A DNA stretch of 64,000 nucleotides from Rhizobium subbaraonis (GTDB taxonomy: Bacteria > Pseudomonadota > Alphaproteobacteria > Rhizobiales > Rhizobiaceae), in NCBI RefSeq assembly GCF_900220975.1, contig NZ_OBQD01000004.1:245234-309233 (forward strand), given 5' to 3'. Within the stretch, counting starts at the first letter, position 1, and every line of letters starts with the position of its first letter. The notes beneath the pieces are model-generated. The model searched no databases. It was given only the letters and a program-made list of their open reading frames with translations, and was not told the DNA's origin. The translations under genes were made by a program, and so were the position numbers. This document shows, one piece after another, positions 9,901 to 18,640 of this stretch.

Positions 9901-12900
9901 AAAGGTGCTTGTCCTGTGGGGGCTCGATCCGGCAGTGGCGGACAAGGCCTTTGCAGCTTCCTACCTGCTGACCCGTTTCCTGCAGCAGTCAGACCCCGAA
10001 CCGGGAGCGCGGCTGGTGATTGCCGCTGCGGGAGCGGCAGCCCTTCCCGACGAACGAGCGGTGCGTCCGACCGATGGTGCTCTGCTGGGCATCGTTCGTG
10101 TCGCTCCGCGTGAAGTCCCCGGGATGACCGCCGTCCTGGTGGATCTGGCACCTTCCGCCGATTCGCTGACGGCCGCAGCGCTTCTTGCCGAAGCCGCCGC
10201 TGACGGCGAAGCAGACCACGTGGCGCTTCGGGGACGGCGTCGCTTCGTTCGAACGCGGTCACGTGTTCCCGCCCCGGTTCCGGCGCGACTGCCCGAGAGG
10301 CTTCGCGCGGGCGGCGTCTATCTCATCACCGGAGGAACCGTCGGCATCGGACGCCAGCTCGCGCTGTGGCTCGCTGACGCGGCCGGCGCGCGACTTGCCT
10401 TGCTGTCTCGCTCGGCCGCAGAGGATGCAGCACTTCGGGCAGATATCGAAGCCGCCGGCGGCGCCGTCCTGTTTCTGGCCGCCGACGTGGCCGACGAGAC
10501 GGCGGTGGCGCGGGCGATCGAGACGACGCGGTCGCGCTTCGGCGCGCTGCATGGCGTCGTCCATGCCGCCGGCGTCCTGAACGATGCCTCGCTTGCAAGC
10601 CAACCGCTTGCCGACGCACTTGCAGTGATGCGGCCCAAGCTGGAGGGCGCGATGGTGCTGAGCCGGCTTCTCCCGGAGGGCAGCCTCGATCTCTTCGCGG
10701 TGATCTCCTCTTCTTCCGTCGTGATCGGCGGAGCGGGGCAGGCGGCGTACGCGGCAGCCAATGCGGCGCTCGAATCGCTGGCCGCGGCCCGGTCAGACGG
10801 GTTCTCGATCGCCTGGGGGGCATGGCGCGACACGGGCATGGCGGCGCGGGCCTATGGCGCGGGCGACCGGCCGGAAGGAGACGCCCTGCTCGGCCAGCGC
10901 ATCGACACGCCGGACGGCAGCGCCCGGTTCGAGACGGTCATCGATCCTCAGGCCGACTGGCGGGTTTCGGAACATGTGGTGGCTGGGCGGCCCGTGCTGT
11001 GCGGCACAGCCTATATGGAGCTGGCCCAGGCAGCGGCACGGGCGGTCATGGGAGGGGACGGCTTCGAGCTGGCAGCTCTTTCCTTCGCGTTGCCGATGAC
11101 GTTCGAGGACATGCCGCGACGTGTCGCGATCCGGCTGCAGCCGCGCGCCGATGGCTACGACATGACGATCGAGAGCATCATCGGTTCGGAACGTGAACCG
11201 ACCGAACACGTCCGGCTGCAGGTGCTGGCGACGCAGCCGGGCGGCGACAGCCTGCCAAGGCCGCTCGAGGTCGCACTGCTGAAGGGGGCACGGCTTGATG
11301 CAGGGAAGGCCCCGCAGCAGGGCATCATCGCATTCGGACCGCGGTGGAACTGCATCGAGGCGCTGCGCGCCGGCGACGACGTTGCCGAGGGCGAGTTCCG
11401 CCTTTCGGAGGCATTCGAGCGTGATCTGGAAGCCCATATCCTTCATCCGGCGCTGATGGACATGGCGGCCACGGTCGGTCTTCTGACCGTCGATCGGCTG
11501 GACGGCAAGCTGTGGGTACCGATGTCGATCGGGCGGATGCGCGTGTTTGGGCCGGTGCCCGCCGCGGTGACGGGCCGTGCTGTCCGGGTGGGCGGCGAGG
11601 CAGGCCGGTTCATCTCCTTCGACGTCGCGATTCTGGACGACGCGGGTCGACCGGTCGTCATCCTCGAGAATTTCGCGATGCGCGCGGTGGAGCTGGATGG
11701 TTTCGCTGCCGCGGCGAAGCCGAGCCTGACGACGCAGCTTCTTGCCACAGGCATCCGGGTAGCCGAAGCGCCGGCGCTCTTTGCCCGCGTCTTCGCACAT
11801 CCCGGCCGGCAACTGGTCGTCTCCCCCGTTTCGCTCGATCATGTTCGCCTTGCCATTGCCGAGGTTGCGGCGCCGCCGAGCACGCGTCCGGTCCGGCAGG
11901 GTGGCGGCGGCAGGATAAACGACCCCGTCACGGCGCAGCTTTCCACGATCTGGGGCGAAATCCTCGGGGTGAGCGACGTCGGGCCGGAGGACGATTTCTT
12001 CGCGCTCGGCGGGCATTCTCTCAACGCGGTGCGGATGTTCGCCCGCGTCCGCAAGGAGCTCGGCGCCTCGCTTCCGCTGGCGTCGTTGTTCCAGGCTTCG
12101 ACGCTCAGCGGACTTGCCGCACTCGTGCGCGAGCAGGTTCCCGCCGACGAGGTAACGGTGCCGCCACCGGCGGCTGTGGCTCCGTCGGCGGCGGCGCTCG
12201 CGACCGCGCAGGCGCCGGCGATGGACATACGCCGGCTTGGAATGACGGAAGGGCAACGCGAGATCGCGGCCGCGATCAGCATCAATCCTTCCGCATCGCT
12301 CTCCTATAACCTGTCCTTCAGTCTCCATCTCGACACGGCAATCGATTCGGGGACTTTGCGGGCGGCGCTTGAGGATCTGGTGGCGCGCCACGACAGCCTG
12401 CGCGCCTCCTTCGACGTGGACAACGTCACGCTGACGATCCATCCGCACCGGGACGTGTCCTTCGAAGAGGAGGATCTGTCCGGCCTCTGCGAACTGGAGC
12501 AGCGCGCCCGGCGAAATTCGCTTCACGCCGATTTTGGCGCCAGACCGTTCGATCTCGTGAACGGGCCGGTGTTGCGCACCTTGTTGCTGCGGCTGTCGCC
12601 GGCAAGGGCCGAGATCATCCTGTTCGTTCATCACATCGCCTGCGACGGCTGGTCGATGGGCGTGTTGCTTTCCGATCTCGCGCAGCTTTATACCGCACGG
12701 CTGCACGGCCGGCAGGCTGCATTGCCGCCGGCGACGAGCATTGCCGAACTGGTCGCAGCCGAAACCGAGTGGGCATCGAGCGCAGATGCTGCGCGTCACC
12801 GAGCCTACTGGCTGGAGAAGTATGCCGGACCGTTGCCTGCAATCGACATTCCGACCGACTGGCCCTATCCGGTGGCGCGCGGGACGCAGGCCGATCGCGT

Positions 12901-15900
12901 GGAGACCCGGATCGATGCGAACCTGGAGGCCGCCTTGCGGGCGCGGGCGCAGGAAGCCGGGACATCGCTGCGCAATCTGGTCTTCTCCGCGTTCCGGTTC
13001 TACCTGTCGCGCCTGACGCGATCGAGCGACGTGGTGATCGGCCTGCCGGCCTCCGGTCAGCTTTCGCATCGCCTCGAAGGGGCGGTCGGCCACGGGGTCA
13101 GCCTGCTGCCCGTTCGCGGCACGATCGAACCCGATATCAAGCTCGGCGAACTGCTGTCGCAGACGCGGCAGGAACTGCTGGAGGCGCTCGACCACCAGAA
13201 CTACACCTATGGCTCGCTGATGCGCGACCTGCAGGTTCCGCGCGACCCCTCGCGCCTGGCGCTCGTGCCCGTCGTCGTCAATATCGACGGGCTTGCCGAC
13301 ATCGGCGAACTGACTTTTGGCGACGCTCCGGCGTACCTCGACGTCAATCCGACCGGGCACGAGTATTTCGAGCTGTTCTTCAACCTGTTCGATGCGCCCG
13401 GACGCGTGGAACTGTCGTGGAACTACGCCACCGAGCTTTTCGAAAGAGAAACCGTAAATCACCATGCGGCGAACTTCCGCCAGTTCCTCGATGCGATCGG
13501 CTCGGCGCCGGATGGCTTGAAGGCCAGCGTCTCCGCACTCCTGCGGGGCGATACCAGCCGCCCGGCGAGCGGCAGCCACATCGACCCGGCCGCGGCCGGA
13601 CCGCAGACCATTCCGGAAATCTTCAGCGCGGTCGTCGCGCGTGCTCCCAACCAGGTCGCGGTGCGCTACCTCGACCAGGCCATGGACTACGCGACGCTCG
13701 ATGCGCGCTCCGACGCGCTGGCCGCACTGCTCGCCTCCGAAGGCGTGCGCCACGGCGACCTGGTGGGAATATCGTCGAACCGTTCTTTGCTCCTGCCCGT
13801 GGCGGTCATGGGCGCGTTGAAGGCCGGGGCGGGTTACGTGCCTTTCGACGTGACGCTGCCGCCTGACCGGCTGCAGTTCATGGCACGCGATACCGGCATC
13901 AAGGTGCTGCTCGGCGACTGCGACGCGGTTGCCAAGACCGGCGTGCGGGGGATCCGGATGGAGGACTTTCCGACCGAGGTGCGGGATGCGCCGGAGCCGG
14001 GCGTGACCGGAGAGACGATCGCCTATGTGATGTTTACGTCGGGCACAACCGGCGTGCCGAAGGGGGTGGTCTTGCCGCACCGGTCGGTTATCCGGCTGCT
14101 GCGCGATACGGACTGGCTGCGGCTGGGGCCGGAGACGGTGACGCTGCATTCGTCGGCATTCGCCTTCGACACGTCGATCATCGACCTGTTTGCGGCGCTG
14201 CTGCACGGCGGAACGATCGTGGTGCCGCCGGACGGCACGCTGTCCATCTCCGATCTCTCCGATGCGATCGAGAGCAACGGCGTCAATACGCTGTGGTTGA
14301 CCTCCGGCCTGTTCCATGCCGTGGCGGACACGCGGCCGGGGGCCTTTGCACGGGTGGATCAGGTCGTGGTCGGCGGCGACGTGGTCTCTCCCGTCCACGT
14401 CGCGCAGGTGATGGCTGCCTGCCCTGGGCTGACCGTGATCAACGGCTACGGCCCGACGGAAAGCAACGTGACAAATGCCCATGCGGTCACCGCAGGCGAT
14501 CTCGAGCGTGGGTTGCCGCTGCCGATCGGCAAGGCCATTCCCGGCACGCAGATCTACATTCTCGACGACGCGCTGCAGCCGGTGCCGACCGGTATGATCG
14601 GCGAGCTGTGTATCGCTGGCAGGGGCCTGGCGCTCGGCTACTGGAACCGGCCGGAACTGACCGCGCAGAGGTTCGTCAAGGCGCCGTGGGACCCGCAGCT
14701 CATCCTCTACCGATCCGGCGACCTGGCGATGGATCCGGGCGACGGGATCATCCGCTTCTTCGGCCGGGCCGATACGCAGGTCAAGGTGCGGGGATTCCGC
14801 GTGGAACTGACCGAAATCGAAGGGGCGCTGGAGAGCCATCCGGCGATCAGGCAGGCCGTGGCCGTGGCAAGGGTGCCGGAGGGGCAGTCCGACAAGATTC
14901 TCGTCGCCTATTTCCTGGCGGACGGTGAAGCTCCCTCTTCGCGGGAGTTGTCAGAGCACGTCGCGGCGTTGCTTCCCGATTTCGCCCGCCCGGCCTTCTA
15001 TGTTCCGGTTGATGAAATTCCGCTCAACCACAACGGCAAGGTCGACCGCGGCCGGCTGCCGACGGTGAGGCTTGACACGGTGGCAGACCCGGCGGCAGAG
15101 GCGCCGCAAGGGGAGATCGAAATTCGGCTCGCCCAGATCTGGTGCGAAGTACTCGGCGTGGAACGGGTCGGAGCTGGCGCCAATTTCTTCGCGCTTGGCG
15201 GACACTCGCTGCTGGCGGTCCGGCTGTTCGACCGCATTCGCCGTGAGTTCGGCCACGACCTGCCGATTTCGACGCTCTTCCGCAACCAGACCGTCCGTCA
15301 GCTTGCAGCCTTGCTGGAACGCGAGACCGTGTCGGTGGAAGGACCCGACGCGCCCTGGGATACCAGCACCGTGATCGATCCCGGGCCGGAGGGTGGGGGC
15401 GTTCCCTTCTTCGTCGTCGGCGGCGTCGGCGGCAACGTCAACAACCTGTTCGAGCTCGGGACGCTTCTCGGCCGCAAGCGACCGGCCATCGGCTTCCAGA
15501 CCCGAGGCGTGCAGGGGCATACGCCGCATGCCAGTATCGAGGAAATGGCGGCGGAGAACATCCGCTACATGCGCCGGCACCAGCCGGAAGGCCCCTATGT
15601 CCTTGCCGGCTACTCGGGCGGTGCCTACACGGCCCTCGAGATGACACGGCAACTGGAGGCGGAGGGCGCCATTGTCGAACGCCTCTTCGTCCTCGATACC
15701 TATGCCCCGGGATTTGCGAAGGATTTCAGGCCGCTGGTGCGGCTGACGCCGCGCCAGCGGCTTGAGAACGAAATCTCGCTGATGCAGGGCGAGGGGCTCG
15801 GCTATTTCTGGAAACGCGTAGCGGCCAAGGCGCGCCATGTGTTCCAGCGCGGTCCGGTGCTGGAACTGATGAAGCATTTCAACCTGCCGCTCTACAGGCA

Positions 15901-16162
15901 AAGACAGGTCGAGCGGCTGTGGATGGCGGCAGCGCGCCGGTATGAAGGCGGGCCGATCAAGGCACCGGTCACGCTGTTCCGCGCGCGGCCGCTGCATCTG
16001 GTGCAGAAGCTGACGCTGGAGCAGGACCCGACGCTTGGCTGGAAGGCTTTTGCGGCTGAGCACCGGCTAGACACGCCCTGGGTCAAGGGCGATCACTTGA
16101 GCATGCTGCGCAAGGAGAATGCGCGGAAGCTGGCTGCGTTGATCGAGGAGCGACTGTCCTAG
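6926..16162 (+). CDS. Hybrid PKS-NRPS: KS-AT-KR-DH-carrier-C-A-carrier-TE
   Basis: 3,078 residues from ATG 6926, which has an AAGGGAGAG ribosome site; another ATG at 6893 touches the stop of the previous gene, so coupling is also possible. Approximate domains: ketosynthase 10-435 (TACSTSL with Cys 181, then THGTG and the NIGH region); acyltransferase 530-815 (AHSVGEY near 625); ketoreductase 1128-1308 (GGTVGIG; Ser and Tyr-x-x-x-Asn near 1262-1279); dehydratase 1331-1592 (EHVVAG near 1348, HPALMD near 1507); carrier 1670-1738 (GGHSLN); condensation 1768-2190 (HHIACDG near 1901); adenylation 2228-2718 (FTSGTTG, YGPTE); carrier 2728-2798 (GGHSLL); thioesterase 2821-3077 (GYSGG near 2894, GDH near the end). 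The adenylation code reads DTIWVGGVTK, closest to valine codes. The chain from the upstream protein would be extended by one ketide unit, reduced and possibly dehydrated, condensed with the amino acid and released by the thioesterase. The KR-before-DH order is unusual. Confidence 0.93.
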   Translation: MDKNLPDNRIAIVGRAGRFPSARNVSDFWTLLSEGRSAEQRLGEADLIAAGVSRRRLADPAYVRVAHVLPDMECFDAGFFGFSPREASILDPQHRHFLECGWEALEDAGYVPERFDGRIGVFAGSGMQAYLPFNLLTNPELVEEIGLFLLRHTGNDKDFLPTRLSYLLNLTGPSVAVQTACSTSLVAVHTAIGSLLNMECDMAIAGGVTIELPHRTGYRYEEGEILSPDGLCRAFDDDSKGTVFGSGAALVVLRRYEDAVADGDDIKAVILASAINNDGAGKASYLAPSVDGQAEAAAEALALSGIEARELSYIETHGTGTPIGDPIELAALKQVYGSAPAGSIGIGSVKTNIGHLDTAAGAASLIKVVEALRHRHLPASLHFRKPNSRFDFTDSPFRVVADGREWTSFSSGPRRAAVNSLGVGGTNAHVIVEEAPERPRPASRSEWRLFTFSARSPAALERQREQWKAFAGGEMPAIEDIAFTLREGRRHFPERFAIAARSGDDLKGALTAKATPLRRHGKAGAAPPRIIFLFPGGGAQYPGAGAGMMAASPVFASAVDQCFALLPDSVPSDLRQVMFGARLSDDMARSKLGRSSYAIPALFILEYAYSKLWESWGVRPDAIVAHSVGEYAGAVAAGVMELSDALRIVTLRGQVMEQAPAGAMTAVPLGELHVRELIGEGLDIAAINSAQSTVVSGPVAGIEALEARLAGSEHEARRIHIDVAAHSRQLDDQLERFREGLQGISFRQPTVPMVSSLRGSWGDGQDFVSIDYWVRHLRHTVRFADAVAAVLEAPDSVVIEVGPGQTVGPLVAAATTRNAPRAILPSAPRPRDAEDEMGVAVAALGGLWANGFELDPGKLPGREGRRVSLPTYPFEKERHWISPGRGRSGEANEDAAPVLARIAEPSDWVEVLDWAERPRSGVAAPPDGNWLVLAGGDAVSEAVLTRLSEAGARVSVLRAGDGFDAVPGGYVLRPDSQEDFEALAAAMPSAPAKVLVLWGLDPAVADKAFAASYLLTRFLQQSDPEPGARLVIAAAGAAALPDERAVRPTDGALLGIVRVAPREVPGMTAVLVDLAPSADSLTAAALLAEAAADGEADHVALRGRRRFVRTRSRVPAPVPARLPERLRAGGVYLITGGTVGIGRQLALWLADAAGARLALLSRSAAEDAALRADIEAAGGAVLFLAADVADETAVARAIETTRSRFGALHGVVHAAGVLNDASLASQPLADALAVMRPKLEGAMVLSRLLPEGSLDLFAVISSSSVVIGGAGQAAYAAANAALESLAAARSDGFSIAWGAWRDTGMAARAYGAGDRPEGDALLGQRIDTPDGSARFETVIDPQADWRVSEHVVAGRPVLCGTAYMELAQAAARAVMGGDGFELAALSFALPMTFEDMPRRVAIRLQPRADGYDMTIESIIGSEREPTEHVRLQVLATQPGGDSLPRPLEVALLKGARLDAGKAPQQGIIAFGPRWNCIEALRAGDDVAEGEFRLSEAFERDLEAHILHPALMDMAATVGLLTVDRLDGKLWVPMSIGRMRVFGPVPAAVTGRAVRVGGEAGRFISFDVAILDDAGRPVVILENFAMRAVELDGFAAAAKPSLTTQLLATGIRVAEAPALFARVFAHPGRQLVVSPVSLDHVRLAIAEVAAPPSTRPVRQGGGGRINDPVTAQLSTIWGEILGVSDVGPEDDFFALGGHSLNAVRMFARVRKELGASLPLASLFQASTLSGLAALVREQVPADEVTVPPPAAVAPSAAALATAQAPAMDIRRLGMTEGQREIAAAISINPSASLSYNLSFSLHLDTAIDSGTLRAALEDLVARHDSLRASFDVDNVTLTIHPHRDVSFEEEDLSGLCELEQRARRNSLHADFGARPFDLVNGPVLRTLLLRLSPARAEIILFVHHIACDGWSMGVLLSDLAQLYTARLHGRQAALPPATSIAELVAAETEWASSADAARHRAYWLEKYAGPLPAIDIPTDWPYPVARGTQADRVETRIDANLEAALRARAQEAGTSLRNLVFSAFRFYLSRLTRSSDVVIGLPASGQLSHRLEGAVGHGVSLLPVRGTIEPDIKLGELLSQTRQELLEALDHQNYTYGSLMRDLQVPRDPSRLALVPVVVNIDGLADIGELTFGDAPAYLDVNPTGHEYFELFFNLFDAPGRVELSWNYATELFERETVNHHAANFRQFLDAIGSAPDGLKASVSALLRGDTSRPASGSHIDPAAAGPQTIPEIFSAVVARAPNQVAVRYLDQAMDYATLDARSDALAALLASEGVRHGDLVGISSNRSLLLPVAVMGALKAGAGYVPFDVTLPPDRLQFMARDTGIKVLLGDCDAVAKTGVRGIRMEDFPTEVRDAPEPGVTGETIAYVMFTSGTTGVPKGVVLPHRSVIRLLRDTDWLRLGPETVTLHSSAFAFDTSIIDLFAALLHGGTIVVPPDGTLSISDLSDAIESNGVNTLWLTSGLFHAVADTRPGAFARVDQVVVGGDVVSPVHVAQVMAACPGLTVINGYGPTESNVTNAHAVTAGDLERGLPLPIGKAIPGTQIYILDDALQPVPTGMIGELCIAGRGLALGYWNRPELTAQRFVKAPWDPQLILYRSGDLAMDPGDGIIRFFGRADTQVKVRGFRVELTEIEGALESHPAIRQAVAVARVPEGQSDKILVAYFLADGEAPSSRELSEHVAALLPDFARPAFYVPVDEIPLNHNGKVDRGRLPTVRLDTVADPAAEAPQGEIEIRLAQIWCEVLGVERVGAGANFFALGGHSLLAVRLFDRIRREFGHDLPISTLFRNQTVRQLAALLERETVSVEGPDAPWDTSTVIDPGPEGGGVPFFVVGGVGGNVNNLFELGTLLGRKRPAIGFQTRGVQGHTPHASIEEMAAENIRYMRRHQPEGPYVLAGYSGGAYTALEMTRQLEAEGAIVERLFVLDTYAPGFAKDFRPLVRLTPRQRLENEISLMQGEGLGYFWKRVAAKARHVFQRGPVLELMKHFNLPLYRQRQVERLWMAAARRYEGGPIKAPVTLFRARPLHLVQKLTLEQDPTLGWKAFAAEHRLDTPWVKGDHLSMLRKENARKLAALIEERLS

Positions 16163-16317
16163 CGACTTCTGAAAGTGGTATCGGGCGCAATCAGGGGTGT
16201 GCCCGGCCTGCCTGCGGTCGCCGCGCACGTACGTTCAAACCACCCAGGAAGGGCGTTGCCGTCTGCTTGGCTAAGGTCCCCTCGTTTTCGGGCTGAGCCG
16301 GTTTGCGCTGCGGTGGA

Positions 16318-17145
16318 CTAATCGGCGGGCTGCAGGTGTTGCTGCAGAAACGCTTCGATCGCGGGGAAGAGGCCGTGCTTGTGCAGGTCCGCATGGCCGC
16401 CTTCAAGCTCGACATATTCTTTCGGGTCCGGCGCTTCCTGGAATAGCTGGCGTGCGCGTTCGACGGGCAAGGCCTGATCCCTTGCGCCATGAATGAACAG
16501 CTTCGGCCCCTTGATGTCCTGCACACGGTCGACGATGTCGTAGCGTTCGGCCCACATGAGGCGGCACAGGGGGAGGCCGAAATAGTGGTCTTCGAGGTAC
16601 AGGCAATTGCGGTAGGGAGCGGCCTCGAAGATGGCCGCTCCGAACGGGCGCTCGGCCGCGAGGCGGCTGCCGACGCCGGTGCCGAGGCTGAAGCCGTAGA
16701 GGACACGTTCCTGTGGCAGGACGGGCCGGCCGAGGAGGGTATCCAGCTGGTCATAGAGAGCGCGCGCGTCGCGGGAGAAGTTTTTCTCGCTCGGTGTTCC
16801 GGCGGTGGCGCCGGAGCCACGATACTCCATCATCACGATGCCATATCCCGCATCGATCAGCGGAAGGATACGGGCCATCGAGGCGCCAATGCTCGACTGG
16901 TTGCCGTAAAGTGCGAGCATGACGGGTCGACCGGGGGCGGGATCGGCGATCCAGGCGTGGACCGGTGCTCCGTCCTCGGACAGGTAGCTGACGATGCGCA
17001 CCGTCTCGGGCAGGCCGAATGCGGTCGGGATGCTCGGATTGGGATCGAAGCGATAGATGCCATAGGTCTGAAGCGCCCAGACGCTGCCGAATACGGCAAC
17101 GGCGACCATCGCCAGCGTGCCGAGGATCACCTGAAAAACGCTCAT
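16318..17145 (-). CDS. Membrane-anchored alpha/beta hydrolase (BEM46/ABHD13-like)
   Basis: 275 residues. One N-terminal hydrophobic helix (about residues 5-25) anchors or exports it; the rest is an alpha/beta-hydrolase fold with nucleophile elbow GFSLGTG, an acid-loop Asp in GARDQALP and a C-terminal His in GGHADL. The start has a GGAGG ribosome site 5 bases upstream. The family includes serine hydrolases of unknown natural substrate. It lies convergent to the NRPS-PKS gene, with about 155 bases between the stops, and 148 bases downstream of the sensor kinase gene on the same strand. Nothing ties it firmly to either neighbour. A role in editing or releasing the NRPS product cannot be excluded, but the membrane helix argues against it. 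Confidence 0.85.
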   Translation of the reverse strand: MSVFQVILGTLAMVAVAVFGSVWALQTYGIYRFDPNPSIPTAFGLPETVRIVSYLSEDGAPVHAWIADPAPGRPVMLALYGNQSSIGASMARILPLIDAGYGIVMMEYRGSGATAGTPSEKNFSRDARALYDQLDTLLGRPVLPQERVLYGFSLGTGVGSRLAAERPFGAAIFEAAPYRNCLYLEDHYFGLPLCRLMWAERYDIVDRVQDIKGPKLFIHGARDQALPVERARQLFQEAPDPKEYVELEGGHADLHKHGLFPAIEAFLQQHLQPAD

Positions 17146-17293
17146 CCGAGCCTCCGTATTCCTCTGGCGTCAGGCGAGTGCCTGGCTCAGGAATGCGCAT
17201 TTCGATCGAAGGTAGCGGTCGCATCCCCCGTCGGCAACTCGACCATCCGGGTGATGCAGTCTGGACCCTGGACGGTCCTTTCGGCCGCCGGGT

Positions 17294-18640
17294 TCAACCG
17301 TCCGCGGCCGGCAAGCGTATGGAAACGCGCAGGCCCGGGGATCCATTAGCGAGCTGGAGGTCTCCGCCGACGGACTGGACGATGCTTTCGCTGATCGCGA
17401 GGCCGAGACCTGCGCCTCCGCTGCTAGTGTCGAGCCGCGCGCCGCGACGCAGCACGTGCCCGAGTTTTTCCTCCGGAATTCCAGGCCCGTCGTCGGCAAT
17501 CTCGATCAGGATCGAATTGTCGTCCCGCGCGCCGGCTATCGAAACTGCCGAGCGGCCGTAGCGCACGGCGTTTTCGGTCAGATTGCCCAGCAGTTCGGAA
17601 AGATCGTCGGCGTCGAGGCGGGCGTAGAGCCCGTTCGGCACATCCACCGTCCACTCTATAGCTTCGGCGGCCGGCGTACGGCAGATGACGGAGACAACAT
17701 TGCTGACCGCGCGCTTGACATCGGAGCGTATCGCATGCGGCTGGCCCGCCATGCGCGCGCGCGCCATCTCATGATCGACCAGCCGGCGCATCACCTGGAT
17801 GAGTGCCTCAATCTCGGCGGCGGCTTCGGTCTGCCCACGTTGCTTCAGCCGCAACACGTCGCCTGACAGTGCCTGCAGCGGCGTCTTGAAGGCGTGTGCA
17901 AGTTCCGATGCCCGTTCCCGCGCCTTTTTCAGCTGGTCGTCGCGCGAGACCAGCAGTGCGTCCACTTCCGCCGTCAGAGGCCGAACCTCGTCGGGAAAAT
18001 CGGTGCCGAGGCGTTGCGTCTCGCCGCTGCGGATTGTCGCGATACGGGAGCGCAAGTCCGACAGGGGCTTCAGGCCGATCAGGATCTGGGCGAGGCTCGC
18101 AGCCATCAGGACTGCGGCCAGAAGTGCCAGAAACGGCGCAAGATTGCGGCGGAACGCTGCGGTCGCCCTTGCGATGTCGGAGCGGTCTATGCCAACGGCG
18201 GCGATGATCGGGCGATCGCCGAGGCTTTGGCGCGGAATGATCTCGCGGGCAAGCACGAGGAGATTGGCATCGGCCGGTCCCTTCAGCGAAAACTCGCGCG
18301 GTGCGGAAGTCGACAGGGGCGGAAGATCCAACGCCTCGTCCCACAGCGAACGCGACCGGCGCTCGAAACCATCGCCCTCAATCTGCCAGTAGAGGCCGGA
18401 GAGCGGCGTCTGAAAACGGGGGTCTATCGGCGGACGGATCATTTCGACCGTTCCGTTCCGGTCCGGCCCGAGGCCCGCGATCGTCTGGTCGAGATGAAGG
18501 CGCAGTTCGTCCACCACCCGGCGTTCGACATGCTTCTCGAAGAGAAACGACAAGCCGAAAAAGGCGATGACGAGCGCGACGCTGATCGAGGCGGCGCCCG
18601 CAAGAGCCAGACGAAGCCGCAGGGAATGGCGCGAGATCAC
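17294..18640 (-). CDS. Two-component sensor histidine kinase (FeuQ/PhoQ-like)
   Basis: 448 residues: N-terminal transmembrane helix (about 10-32), a periplasmic sensor region of about 125 residues, a second membrane helix (about 170-190), then HAMP/dimerisation and ATPase domains. The phosphoacceptor box reads ELAHAFKTPL (His near 248); the ATP-binding site has the N box NLTENAVRY, DDGPGIPEE and GAGLGLAI. It starts with GTG overlapping the response-regulator stop by 4 bases (GTGA), so the two are translationally coupled. The HA-x-KTPL variant of the H box is typical of the PhoQ/FeuQ branch. Known relatives sense envelope or osmotic state and are restrained by a small periplasmic partner, a role that would fit the PepSY protein encoded first in this operon. 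The FeuQ assignment is by resemblance only. Confidence 0.88.
   Translation of the reverse strand: MISRHSLRLRLALAGAASISVALVIAFFGLSFLFEKHVERRVVDELRLHLDQTIAGLGPDRNGTVEMIRPPIDPRFQTPLSGLYWQIEGDGFERRSRSLWDEALDLPPLSTSAPREFSLKGPADANLLVLAREIIPRQSLGDRPIIAAVGIDRSDIARATAAFRRNLAPFLALLAAVLMAASLAQILIGLKPLSDLRSRIATIRSGETQRLGTDFPDEVRPLTAEVDALLVSRDDQLKKARERASELAHAFKTPLQALSGDVLRLKQRGQTEAAAEIEALIQVMRRLVDHEMARARMAGQPHAIRSDVKRAVSNVVSVICRTPAAEAIEWTVDVPNGLYARLDADDLSELLGNLTENAVRYGRSAVSIAGARDDNSILIEIADDGPGIPEEKLGHVLRRGARLDTSSGGAGLGLAISESIVQSVGGDLQLANGSPGLRVSIRLPAADG

Noticed and set aside
10793-14839. Long open frame antisense to the PKS-NRPS gene
   Set aside because: Rich in Arg, His and Gln as expected for the reverse strand of GC-rich coding DNA; no domain is seen.
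2432-16162. Siderophore cluster
   Set aside because: No TonB receptor, esterase for iron release, hydroxylase for hydroxamates or catechol genes lie beside it; the domain order does not require iron chelation.
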